Shown in pieces: positions 44,175-54,800 of a DNA stretch of 64,000 nucleotides. A program made the position numbers and the translations under genes. Numbering within the stretch: position 1 is the stretch's first letter; every line of letters begins with the position of its first letter. Below the pieces are notes generated by a model that saw only the letters and a list, made by a program, of their open reading frames with translations, was not told the DNA's origin and searched no databases. Origin of the DNA: Fulvia fulva. Lineage: Eukaryota > Ascomycota > Dothideomycetes > Mycosphaerellales > Mycosphaerellaceae. The DNA is taken from the NCBI RefSeq assembly GCF_020509005.1, contig NC_063016.1, positions 2,976,001-3,040,000 on the forward strand. Reading direction: 5' to 3'.

Positions 44175-44195
44175 AAGGCACCTTCGGGGTGCCTT
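44175..44195 (+). other. perfect 8-bp hairpin with TTCGG loop
   Basis: AAGGCACC-TTCGG-GGTGCCTT, flanked by A-rich and ACTTT sequence; terminator- or RNA-structure-like. Confidence 0.6.
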
Positions 44196-47100
44196 ACTTT
44201 CTACACTTTCAAAGGTCATTATAGGGTGGTGACACCTTTTTGTTTTGGGCAAGTATGAGCTATGTATGAGGTGCGAAAGCAGCGGATGATGTGGTGACAA
44301 GGTGGTAGTGTTGTTGCTAGTAGCAAGTTGGAGGCGTTTCTCGCTTTCTAATTAGACGCGCTACTTTTGTCGCGCGCGTGCGCTGCTGCTAGTGACAGGG
44401 GTGTTTCTCGCCCTTGCGCTGTTAGCCAATAGGAGTCCGAGAAACACCTGTTAATGATGGTGCTAGGGCCGTACCGGTGAATAGTGGATGCTTTGCCCTA
44501 GCTTCGTTGTCGTCTACAGTATTAGTGGCTACTAGTAGCCGTGTTTTGCGCCTACTAGCGCTTCTAGAGAGGTGTCCGTAAAGATGAAGCCGTTCGGTGT
44601 TCGTTTCGAGATAAGGTAAGGCCGCTACTACGGGCTTCTTAGGCGTCTGTTAGCCCGTTACCTCCTAATACGGCTATAGAGGGCACTGAGGTGCGTAGGT
44701 CTACGCCTTCCTTAGCTATATTAAGCAGCTTGACGAAGTGCTTATGCTTCTATAGTAGAAGCAGCTTGGTCAGCCCGTCTGTAGGCATGTCGTTAGTACT
44801 AAGATACTTGATCTCAATGTCTCCGCGCTAGTCTCGCTATCGGAGCTAGTAGTAGTGGATGTTAACGTGGCGTAGCTTCGTGTCAAGCTTTTGCCCTTGT
44901 TAGTTAACAAGGCGGATAGTCTACGTGTTGTCGTAGTACAAGTGGGTGCGCTGATTGAACTGAAGGTGTATCTTAGCGAAGACTCGTTCCCACTATATAA
45001 GCTCTAAGGCGGCTTACGAAAGCCCGAGTAGCTCAGCCTCTATTAAGGACTTGGTGACAGTGATTTGTTTAGATGCCTTATAATCTACTAGTCTACCGAA
45101 CAGCATAAAGACCTAGCTATTTGAGCTAGTCCTGTTATTATTTATACCGTAGGACGCGTCCGATGCTCTAAAGAACTCGTAGTTACTACCGAGGTGCTCT
45201 AGTTAGCTATAAAGGCTAGTGATGTGTTTGCTGGCGCTATATACAAGGCAGAGGTTCTTAGTCTCTAGGAGATAGCGCAAGTACTGATCTATAAGCTTAA
45301 GGTGTGTCTCAGTTAGCTTAGTTAGATACTACGATAGTATAGACAAGGAAAAGGCGATGTTAGGCCGCGTATATATAGCGGCGAAGTTAAGGGATCCTAT
45401 ACGTTGTTAGTACGTAAGGATGGCGATAGAGGTGGGTTGATGACCCTCTAGAACGGTCTAATCAAGGTGTTGATCTACTAGTACTGTCGTTTTGCGTGTA
45501 TTCGTAGATATGCTAAATTTAGCGGCTAGCTTCTTAATGTAGTCTTCTTAAGAGAGCTATAGCAAGCGCTTGTTTCTATCGCGCGTAACCTTGATTCCTA
45601 GGAACTAGGAGAGATTACCGAGCTCGTATATCTCGTACTTAGTAAGTAGCCGCTACTTAATATTAGTAGTATAGGCCTTGTGCTTGCGGTAGTAGAGCAT
45701 AACTAGGTCGTCAACGTAGAAGAAGAACATAACCTTGTTATTATAGTAGATACATTCGGAGTCCGATAGGGGTACTAGTCTAAGGGAGGCTAGCGTCTCG
45801 GTTAGGGAGTTGTACTATAATAAAGGGGACTCCTTTAGACCGTAGAGGGCCTTAACTAGCTTAAGGGCGTGTCTATAGGATGGCCTGTCGATTCTAGGAG
45901 GGAGTTATAGATATATAGTGTATAGTAGGTCCGAGTTCAGGAAGGCGTTAATAATATCGAATTGTTCGGCTTCTAGGTCGAAGCTCGCGGCTATAGTATA
46001 GTAGAGGCGGAACATACTTACTAGTAGTGTAGCGGCGTATATATCTAAGTATGTTCCTTATAAATCGCCTCTTACGTATAGCCTAGCCTTGAAGCTCTTT
46101 AGTATACCGTGCTCGTCTAGTTTATATTTGTATACCTACTTAAGCGGCAGTAGTAGCTAAAGTCCCTCCTCTTACTAAGCATCCTAATCCTTCTCTTCCT
46201 TTATTGCCTATCTAAATGTGCCTGTTGCTAGGGCTTTAGCAAACTCCTTAGCTATAGCTTCGATCTACTATTAGGAGAAGCGGTGTTTTATAGCGGCTCG
46301 GTAGTTAGAAGGTTCGGGCGGAAGGTTATCGCGGTGTATAGAGGTAGTGGTATTAACACGCCTTAGAGGGCTATTGCCTCTTCGTATAGGGCTTCGATCG
46401 CTCTTGTCGCGATAGGCGCGTGTTCTAGGTCGTATACCGGACATCTAGCCGATAATTATATTAGCGACTATGATCTAGTGTAGTGTATAGTAGAAGTAGG
46501 CCGTTCGTAGGCGCTTTCTATTCTCTATAACTGTATAGTTAGACTCCTCTAGTGTGTAGAGCTCTAGCTCTAGGGGGAAGAGTAGTATATTAGACGCGTT
46601 ATATATTAACGCGTCTTCTAGTAGTGTAAATGTGAATAGATATAGCTCGCGATTAGGGTCCGTATTACCTATAATCTCCTTACGGTCTTCTACGGTAAGG
46701 GCATCTATTATCTACTACTACAGGGTATCGTAGTAGTTAGTAGTCTTAGGTACTAACTACTGTGTGTTGTCTTGAGTCACGTGATCTGTTACGTACTCGA
46801 TTTGCCGGTCTTTTTAGTTATATATTGCTAACTCGCGGTGTTACGGCTAGTATAGTTCTTGCCTAAGGAGCTTTTAGTAGGCGTCTCGAGGTTGTTAGAT
46901 ATACGGCTACTAAGCCTATTCTTCTACCCCCTCGGCCTATACTATGTCTTACTCGTAATAAGCGATATATAGGTCGTAGTATTGTTTAGGCTCTTTAGCC
47001 GGTTCCGCTATTACGATGTTCTCGACAGGGGTCGTATACCCTGCTATTAGGCGTAATAGGTCATAGAACGTAGTCTTATCGAAGAGGACGTCCTTGACTC

Positions 47101-47262
47101 GTATAACCCTATCTTTTAATAGGTCCTATACGCGGTAGATGTTAGTAGAGTCGTATCCTATAAGGTAGCCTATAAGCGCTCTCTCTTAGAGTTTCTCGCT
47201 CTTACTAGGCTGATCTAGTCTATAGATAAACACGTATATAAGGGAGCTATATACTACTATAT

Positions 47263-48700
47263 CCTTGAAGATAGGCACAAGAAATGCGAGGAGTGGGCAA
47301 AGAAGCATGGTGCCCGGTTCGCCCCTGAAAAGTACCAACTTATACACTTCAGTAAAGCGAGAACACACCATAATATGAAGGCGGCGGTAAGAATCCAAGG
47401 CTACGAGACCAAGCCATCAGCGGAGCTACGAGTACTAGGGATCTGGCTCGACCCGAAGCTAAGCTGGAATGTACAGATTAAGAAAGCCCAGAGTCGAGCG
47501 CAAGTCAATGAAGCCTCGATAAAGAGGCTTACGGCATCTACATGGGGAGCAACATTCGACAAGGCAAGAGTAATGTATAAGGCGATCGTCAGACCAGCTA
47601 TGTTGTACGGGGCACAGATTTGGGGAACAGGAGGCGCAGGCAAGCCGATCCCGAAACGGATAGAGCAACCCCTAAACAGGACACAGGCAGGCAACCTACG
47701 TAGGGTACTAGGCGCATACAAGACAACGTCAACAAGCACGGTAGAAATGGAGACAGGAATACCACCAATCGGCCAGTACATCCGGGGAATGAGAATTCAA
47801 TACGCGGCAAAGACGACAGGTTACCTAGCACAAACCACGATCCAGGAGGCAAAGAATAAGATAGAAAGCCGCTACCGGAGAGGGGCAGGATATAGGACAA
47901 GCCAAAAAGAGGATGACCTTACGACCTTTACGGCCGTACAGACAAGCACCGAATGGCTAGCACGAAAGGAGGAGGAGCGTAGGACTCGCCAGGCCGGCGG
48001 GAGCAAGGCTAAGACCCAAAACCTAGCGGAACAGATAGCGAGCTGCCTATGGGAGCAGGACTGGAAAAGGAAGCCCCCTAAGACAACAGGCCCGATAGCG
48101 CTCCGAGCCTTCCAGAGACACAATTACCAGCTATATAGGGACCTGACAAGGGCCGAAGCAAGCATAGCGATCCAAATCAGGTCCGAACACATTGGATTAA
48201 GGGCCTACCTGTTCAGAAGACGCGCACTAGACATCTATAGCCCAGCCTGCCAGTGTGGCTACCCATCGCAAAACCCAGAACATATGCTACTACGATGCCC
48301 GCAGTGGGCGAGAGGCAGGGGAAATTGGAGGCACCAAGCGGGAAGGAGAGACTACAAGTCAATTATTAGGGACAAAGGCAACATTCGCCGAATCTCTCGG
48401 TGGATACTACAGCAGGGATACCTCCAGCAGTTTAGCCTCGCGAGCGAGACGGAGGAGTGGATAGACAAGAGGCGGAAGCGAGGGGGGTTGCAGATAGGGT
48501 AGTCATCAGGGCAGGCCCATGACACTAGCGTACCCCTAACAAGGGAAATTTAAGACGACAACGAGGAGGAAAAGACAGGCGGGAAGGAGGAGGGGTTTTC
48601 ACCAACACGGTTTCCCCTCTATATATACAAAAACAAGATAGCATAGCTGCATAGGCCAAAGGGCACTACAACAGCTTAATGAAATATCTATCTATCTATC
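47263..48700 (+). mobile_element. 5'-truncated LINE (non-LTR retrotransposon)
   Basis: 1438 bp flanked by a 15-bp target duplication TATATACTACTATAT (47248-47262 and 48701-48715), ending in a (ATCT)n tail near 48685-48700. Both are hallmarks of target-primed reverse transcription. Not RIP-mutated, unlike the Copia-2 sequence around it. Confidence 0.93.
47264..48502 (+). CDS. LINE reverse-transcriptase C-terminal part (5'-truncated)
   Basis: An open frame from the insertion junction to the stop at 48502 (about 412 codons; first ATG at 47375). It begins inside the RT thumb region (KCEEWAKKHGARFAPEKYQL, then LRVLGIWLDPKLSW, which matches the FLGI..D..L.W motif of LINE RTs). The C-terminus has a Cys/His motif, CQCGYPSQNPEHMLLRC (C-x-C-x8-H-x4-C), seen in fungal Tad1/I-type elements. 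The endonuclease and catalytic RT motifs are absent because of the truncation. Dead on arrival, with no further mobility of its own. Lack of stops says the insertion is recent or escaped RIP. Confidence 0.88.
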   Translation, partial: LEDRHKKCEEWAKKHGARFAPEKYQLIHFSKARTHHNMKAAVRIQGYETKPSAELRVLGIWLDPKLSWNVQIKKAQSRAQVNEASIKRLTASTWGATFDKARVMYKAIVRPAMLYGAQIWGTGGAGKPIPKRIEQPLNRTQAGNLRRVLGAYKTTSTSTVEMETGIPPIGQYIRGMRIQYAAKTTGYLAQTTIQEAKNKIESRYRRGAGYRTSQKEDDLTTFTAVQTSTEWLARKEEERRTRQAGGSKAKTQNLAEQIASCLWEQDWKRKPPKTTGPIALRAFQRHNYQLYRDLTRAEASIAIQIRSEHIGLRAYLFRRRALDIYSPACQCGYPSQNPEHMLLRCPQWARGRGNWRHQAGRRDYKSIIRDKGNIRRISRWILQQGYLQQFSLASETEEWIDKRRKRGGLQIG

Positions 48701-49384
48701 TATATACTACTATATGACCTACGTTCGGAATTCGTCCTATTACTAATTCGAATAGGGTCTTCTAGCCCTTTGACTAGATAGGGGATCGCTAGAGGATATA
48801 TACCGCTACTATAGTATATTCTAGCTAAAGCTTTTCCGGCAATCGTACGTAGATACGAATAGTTCTACTTATAGTGATGATTAGAGCTCTAGCTCTTTCT
48901 ACTAGGTCCTACGTAGGCGCGTATTCCGCGGTTACGTGCTATTCAATCTTGTTGTTATTAATAACTAAGCGAAACACCTTCCTTATAGCGGGCTCGTTAT
49001 CGCTATAGAAGTATACGAACCTACGACTAATGAAGTTAATAAAGCTTAGTAGGCTATTAAAGCAAGCTAATACCGATTGCTAATCCCTGTTCTTAATAGT
49101 GAACTAGAAGTGTCTATAGGTATCTAGATCGTAGAAGTAGACGAGGTACCTATTACCGTTATAGGCGACAGTAAATTCTGCCAAGTCTATAGCTATATAG
49201 CCGTATAGGGTCATCACCCTAATAGGCTAAGACCGATTATATACCTTATAAGCTTTGCTAAGCCCACATGCTCTACAATGTATAGTAAGGGGTGCGCTTA
49301 GACTATCGTTAATAATCACCCCCTTAACTCTAAGCGGTAACTACTTAATACGTTTAGCGCTAATGTGACTAAAGATTTGATACT

Positions 49385-49568
49385 TGTCACGGGCAGCCCG
49401 CGACCCCTCACTGTAGCTGCGTCGGCCCGGCTGAACCGCGGACCTTCTGCATCGGGTTAGCGCGGCTTGGCTTTACTTTATAACTTCGCCGCGCCTCGCG
49501 CTCCTCTTTCGTAGCTTCGTAGAACAACAACTATCTCATTCGGACCCTATGGTACGCGCGCCCTTACA
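49385..49568 (+). repeat. Gypsy 5' LTR
   Basis: TGTCACGGGC...CCCTTACA. Contains TTTATAAC (49477-49484), a likely TATA box, 35 nt upstream of GTAGAACAA (49519-49527), the predicted transcript start. Confidence 0.95.
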
Positions 49569-49570
49569 GT

Positions 49571-49579
49571 TTGTTCTAC
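49571..49579 (+). other. putative self-priming site of the Gypsy element
   Basis: TTGTTCTAC, 2 nt after the LTR, is the exact reverse complement of GTAGAACAA at 49519-49527 in the LTR. No tRNA 3'-end complement (TGG...) is present. This matches the Tf1/sushi mechanism, where the mRNA 5' end primes reverse transcription. Confidence 0.65.
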
Positions 49580-49704
49580 CTTACTACCCAGATCGCGGAT
49601 CTAGGTAAGGGACGCGTAACAACAGGAACAGACAGAACCGCAGAACTCGAGAACGCGCAGAGCCGCATCAGAACACAGAACACGGTAAGGCGCACAGCGC
49701 GCAG

Positions 49705-51831
49705 ATGCCTAGAGAACGCAACGCGGCGACACCATCAGCAGGTGGTCGCGCGCTCGTAGACAGTCAGGATACAGGCACCGTCACGCCTCCCCCGAACCCA
49801 GACAACATGACTTCACAAACAGCGAACGGCGGCATGCGACCGCCACCTAAGCCTAAGGGCAAAAGCAAGCAGCGCACATCTCTTTTCCCCGACCTCTCCT
49901 CTTTTCCTCAGAGTCAGACACAGGACGACAACCGGCGGGTCACAGTAGACACCGGTGTCGCGCTACAACAAGAGATTGATAAAGCTTACCAGAAGGCCTT
50001 CGAGCGAGAAGAAGGTGGTGAGATTGACTTTACAGAACTGTTCGAGTTCAAGCTCGAAGAGAACCCAGGCGGCGACCCAGACGAGGTGTATCTATCACTC
50101 GACGAGGCAGAACACATTCTCGCATCCGAATACCAGAATGTCACCCCAGACAACCTCACGACCCTTGCATCCCAACACCCGAAGACCACCCACGACTTCG
50201 TGCTACAAGCAGTCAACACGGCAATTACTAAGGGCAGACAACTCGATGTAATGGAGCGAGCCAACGACCTCCAGAACACCCAGTACACCACGCTGTACAC
50301 CGAATACGACCGCATCTACAAGATGCTGCGAAGTGAAGAGCTTGTCACACAGAAAATGGCAGCAGATCTCAAGAGCAAGAAGGATTGCGACCCAGCTAAG
50401 TTGCAAGAGCTGGGGAAGAAATACAAGGAAGCCAACAACCTGTGCAAGCAGTTCAGCGAGATCTGCGAGAAGGAGAAGAAGAAGGCACAAGATGCTGAGG
50501 CGAAGAACCAGGCCCTACAACAAGAAGTCGATGACCTGAAGGCTCGGCTTGAGGCAGGAGACACCACACAGAACGGAGGTAGGGGCCGCTCAGGCCGCCG
50601 ACCCTCTCGTTCCCGCCCACGCGAGACCTCACTCGAGCAGCTATTGCGTAGGTATCGCGAAGCTGCTGGTGGAGGGGGCGGTGGCGGTGGTGGTGATAAC
50701 GATAACGATGGAGACGACGATGACCGTGGCGACAATGGCCGAGGACGTGACAACGACCGTCCGCGACCAGGACCCAACAACAGTCGTGACTCGAGAATGC
50801 GCAACACCCGCACCCAGACACCACTGGTTGACCTTCCAGAACGTCTCTTCACCATTGACCGCACCCTCACTCGCGGCATGGAGATCGGCAAGGGTGTGCC
50901 CGACCCTAAGCACTTCAAGAACGATGACGACCCCAATTTCGACAGCTGGTACAGCAGTGTTCTCCTAAAGCTGACTGTAGCAACCTTCCGCACTGAGGCA
51001 GATGGTCTGCGCTTCGTGTATGGGTGGACACAAGGTGATCCTCAGCGAAGCATCAAGCCGAGGATCCCTGTGCCTGGACAGCAGTCCTTCAACGAGTTCA
51101 AGACTGGAGAAGAGTTATTAGACTGGATGACACGCCAATATGGCACACGCAATGAGGGAACCAAGGCTATGGTTGACATTGCTACCTGCAAGCAAGAACA
51201 AGGCGAAACCTTTGTAGCCTTCCATGCCCGCTACTCGAAGTTGCGCGCCTGGATGTCATGGACCGATGAGACCGAGCTCATGCTGTTCCGTAACCGACTG
51301 AACCGCAAGTACTTCATCAAGACCTTCGGCGACCGCGAAGTCGACCGCCGCCTAGACAGCATGCAAGACGTTATCGAGGAGTGCACCGCACTGGACGAGA
51401 GTTTCTACGAGACAGATCGACTATACCCGCAGAAGGAGCGCCCCCGGGGCAATGGCAACTCGAACAGCAATGGCGGCCAGAACAACCAGAACAACGGCAA
51501 CGCAGTTGCTAGTGCCGCTGCCGGTGTAGCAGGTGCCTTGGTACAGCGCCCACTACAGTACGCTGGTACCAAGAAGAAGGAGGATCTGCCGACACATCTA
51601 CAGAACCTGCCTACGCTCAACCGTGAGCAGCGCGAAGACCTTAAGAAGCAGGGTAAGTGCTACCGCTGCCGTACAGGTTCTCACGTGTCGACCAACCCTG
51701 AATGCCCAATGTATGGGTACGATGGCGACTATCGCCCACCGCGTCCACGCAATACCACGCCGAATCCGAACGCGAACCTCAGTTCCCTAGCCGCCGATCC
51801 GCGGCAGGGAAATGGCACGACCGCTGCCTAA
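49705..51831 (+). CDS. gag: Gypsy Gag protein
   Basis: 708 residues. A disordered N-terminus is followed by a long charged coiled-coil region (about 190-290), a Gly/Asp/Arg-rich linker with a poly-Gly run (about 318-355), and a capsid-like domain (about 370-590) containing WYSSVLLKLT, GWTQGDPQRSI, LLDWMTRQYG, FHARYSKLRAWMSW and FRNRLNRKY. A zinc knuckle, CYRCRTGSHVSTNPEC (from residue 652), is a variant C-x2-C-x4-H-x6-C spacing instead of x4. The start at 49705 is the first good ATG after the leader. The TAA stop (51829-51831) lies inside the predicted frameshift hairpin. Gag forms the virus-like particle and binds the RNA genome. Confidence 0.93.
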   Translation: MPRERNAATPSAGGRALVDSQDTGTVTPPPNPDNMTSQTANGGMRPPPKPKGKSKQRTSLFPDLSSFPQSQTQDDNRRVTVDTGVALQQEIDKAYQKAFEREEGGEIDFTELFEFKLEENPGGDPDEVYLSLDEAEHILASEYQNVTPDNLTTLASQHPKTTHDFVLQAVNTAITKGRQLDVMERANDLQNTQYTTLYTEYDRIYKMLRSEELVTQKMAADLKSKKDCDPAKLQELGKKYKEANNLCKQFSEICEKEKKKAQDAEAKNQALQQEVDDLKARLEAGDTTQNGGRGRSGRRPSRSRPRETSLEQLLRRYREAAGGGGGGGGGDNDNDGDDDDRGDNGRGRDNDRPRPGPNNSRDSRMRNTRTQTPLVDLPERLFTIDRTLTRGMEIGKGVPDPKHFKNDDDPNFDSWYSSVLLKLTVATFRTEADGLRFVYGWTQGDPQRSIKPRIPVPGQQSFNEFKTGEELLDWMTRQYGTRNEGTKAMVDIATCKQEQGETFVAFHARYSKLRAWMSWTDETELMLFRNRLNRKYFIKTFGDREVDRRLDSMQDVIEECTALDESFYETDRLYPQKERPRGNGNSNSNGGQNNQNNGNAVASAAAGVAGALVQRPLQYAGTKKKEDLPTHLQNLPTLNREQREDLKKQGKCYRCRTGSHVSTNPECPMYGYDGDYRPPRPRNTTPNPNANLSSLAADPRQGNGTTAA

Positions 51832-54800
51832 GCGTGGTAGACAGCGGTCACCCGAACTTCCTAGGACAGAAAGAGCATGAGATTGAGAGACACGGAACGC
51901 AAGAGACGGTAACAGACTATAGTGAGGAGCTTAAGATATCGGCATGCGCACTGGATAAGCAACAGCCAGCTGTGTACCCTCACATAGTGTTACCCGTAAT
52001 GATACAACAGAGAAAGGCTCGAGGCCTTGTAGATTCTGCTTCCACCTCTCTCTTTCTTGACTGGAAATTCACACGCAAATACACAATACCCCTGATCCCT
52101 TTGACGCAAAGCCGACGACTAACACTGGGAGATGGAACGGCCACTGCGCGGCAGATTACACACGCGGCCCCTGTAGACGTAGTCATAGGCGATCATCACG
52201 AGCAAATGTTATGCTACGTCACCGACCTCGAATACGACATCGTCTTTGGCCTGCCGTGGCTTACAGCGCACAACCCAAACATCTTCTGGGAGACAGGCGA
52301 GGTGGCATTCAGGTCGGATTACTGCTTTGGTCACTGTCTACAGAATAAGACACCGACAACAGTGCAATCCCTGAACCACCGCGAGAAGAAGAAGCAGGCA
52401 CCAGTACGGTACGGACCAGAGCCCTTCACTGGAGATGTAGCGAGCTTCACAGCAGGAGGAGCAGAGCTGAATGCCTCATCATATGACCTGGAAGACATAG
52501 ACGATGAAGAAGTGGACTGCCAGGGCGTTTCTCAACGCGCGTGGGGGATGTACGCGCACCGGCCTGGGGCTGAGTGCTTCTACATCATGCCCACTAGGCG
52601 TGAGAGCGACGGCGGAGAGCTTAAGCTGAGTGCAATGGCTGCTGATGATCTGGACCAATTCTTGAACAAGCAGTTCAATCACAACCCGAAGGAGAAGTTG
52701 CCGCCAATGTACCACGATATTGCGGACGCTTTCTCAGCTAAGGATCATGAAGGACTCCCACCTCACCGACTAGGCGTAGATCATGAGATTCACATTAAGC
52801 CTGATGGTCCACAAGAGCCACCATACCGCAAGCCCTACGGCCTAGCTGAGAAGGAGAACGAGGCAGTTAAAAAATGGCTAGACGAGCAAACATCTGAAGG
52901 GAAGGTGCGGAAAGCAGGGCAAAAGACGAACCAGTCTCCTGCACCAGTGCTAGTGGTACGTAAGCCTGGAGGTGGGCTGCGTGTTTGTATCGACTACAGA
53001 GGATTGAATGCGATCACTATCAAGAACCGGTATCCGATTCCCTTGATACAAGAGACGCTCAACCGCATGCACGGCAAGAAGTACTTCACAAAGCTGGACA
53101 TTGTAGCAGCCTTCAACAAGTTACGGATAGCTGAAGGGCACGAGTGGTTGACAGCGTTTGCGACACGATACGGCATCTACGAGTGTCTAGTGTTGCCATT
53201 CGGCTTGTGCAACGGACCAGCATCGTTCCAATCATACATCAACAAGGTCTTGCAAGAACACCTAGACGACTTTGTGTCGGCCTACCTGGATGACGTACTT
53301 ATCTTCAGTGACACCTTGGAGGAGCACATTGAACACGTGCGGAAGGTTCTCACCAAGCTACGCGATGCAGGACTTACAGTGGACATCGACAAAAGCGAAT
53401 TCCACCAACAGAAGGTGAAGTATCTTGGGCTAATCATAACCCCTGACGGCATCGAGATGGACCCCGAGAAACTCGAATGTATTCAGACATGGGAAGCTCC
53501 TGAGAACCTGAAGGATGTCCAGGCCTTCCTTGGATTTGCCAACTTCTACAGGCGATTCATCGAAGCATTTTCGCGCATAGCTGCTCCTCTCACAAACCTG
53601 ACCAAGTCGGACGGACCAAGCAATCACAAGAACAGAAGGATTCAATGGTCACTAGATTGCCAACGAGCCTTTGACAATTTGAAAGCTGCGTTCAGCAAAG
53701 CCGGCATGCTCGCACATTACGTGCCAGGCAGGGAAACAGTAATAGAGACAGATTCTTCAGATTTTGTGAACGCCGGCGTGCTTTCGCAGTATGACGAGAA
53801 TGGTGTGCTACATCCTGTGGCCTTCTACTCGAAGAAGTTGAGTCCACAGGAGTGCAATTATGAAATCTATGATAAGGAACTGTTAGCCATCATCAAGGCT
53901 TTTGAGGAATGGAGACCCGAGCTCGCCTGCGAGGCAGATGATGAGGACTCACAGCCAGTCAAGATTTACACCGACCACAAGAACCTGGAATACTTCATGA
54001 CGACAAAGCAGCTAAATCGGCGACAAGCGCGTTGGGCTGAGTTCTTGTCACAGTTCAACTTCAAGATAATATACCGTCCAGGACTTCAAGGTACAAAGCC
54101 AGACAGCCTGACGAGACGCAGCCAGGACCTTCCGCAGGGGGTGGACGACCCTCGGAACCAGCATCAGCATCAGACATTGCTGCCTCCTAAGCGATTCCTT
54201 AAGATCGCCTCACTACAGGCAACAGTAGAAGATGCGCCGGAAGAAGAGGAACCAGTACCGCTAAACCCTGAAGCTGAAGAGTTTATGCCTACAGAACGAG
54301 ATGCGCCTACTGAACAACCGGCGACGCGTGAAAGTCAGCGGGAAGCCGAACTCGAGTATCGAATGTCGACGGCGTACGTAACCGATAACGAGCTCAAGAC
54401 CGCGATTAAGGACCTGCAGAAAGACCGCACTCCTACACTGCTACAGAGAGCGAAGATTCACCCAGCACACTGCAAAGTGGATGGCGACCTGCTATATGTT
54501 CGAAACCAATACGACGGCTGGAGCTTATGGGTACCAAATGACCAAGCTTTACAGACCAGGATAATCAAGATAAACCATGACGCTCCAGCAGCAGGCCATC
54601 CAGGACGAGCTCGCACTTATGAACTCGTAGCACGTGAATTCTACTGGCCTGGATTAGCGAGATCCGTGCGCAGATACACCGCGAATTGCCGCACCTGCCG
54701 TACAACAAAATCTCTGCACTCCCAGCCACTAGGATTACTACAGCCACTTCCTGTTCCAGATCGGCCTTGGAAACACATTGCAGTCGACTTCGTTGTCGGA

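Larger units (their letters stand above)
43563..44690. other. non-coding 3' region of Copia-2 with RNA-like structures
   Basis: 1.1 kb between the Copia-2 RNase H end and its LTR. It is much less RIP-mutated than the rest of Copia-2 (CA and TG are common). Contains tRNA-like promoter boxes (43822-43920), a 21-nt hairpin (44175-44195) and an 11-bp inverted repeat (44400-44410 with 44438-44448). It may be a separate insertion whose ends I could not define. Confidence 0.5.
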
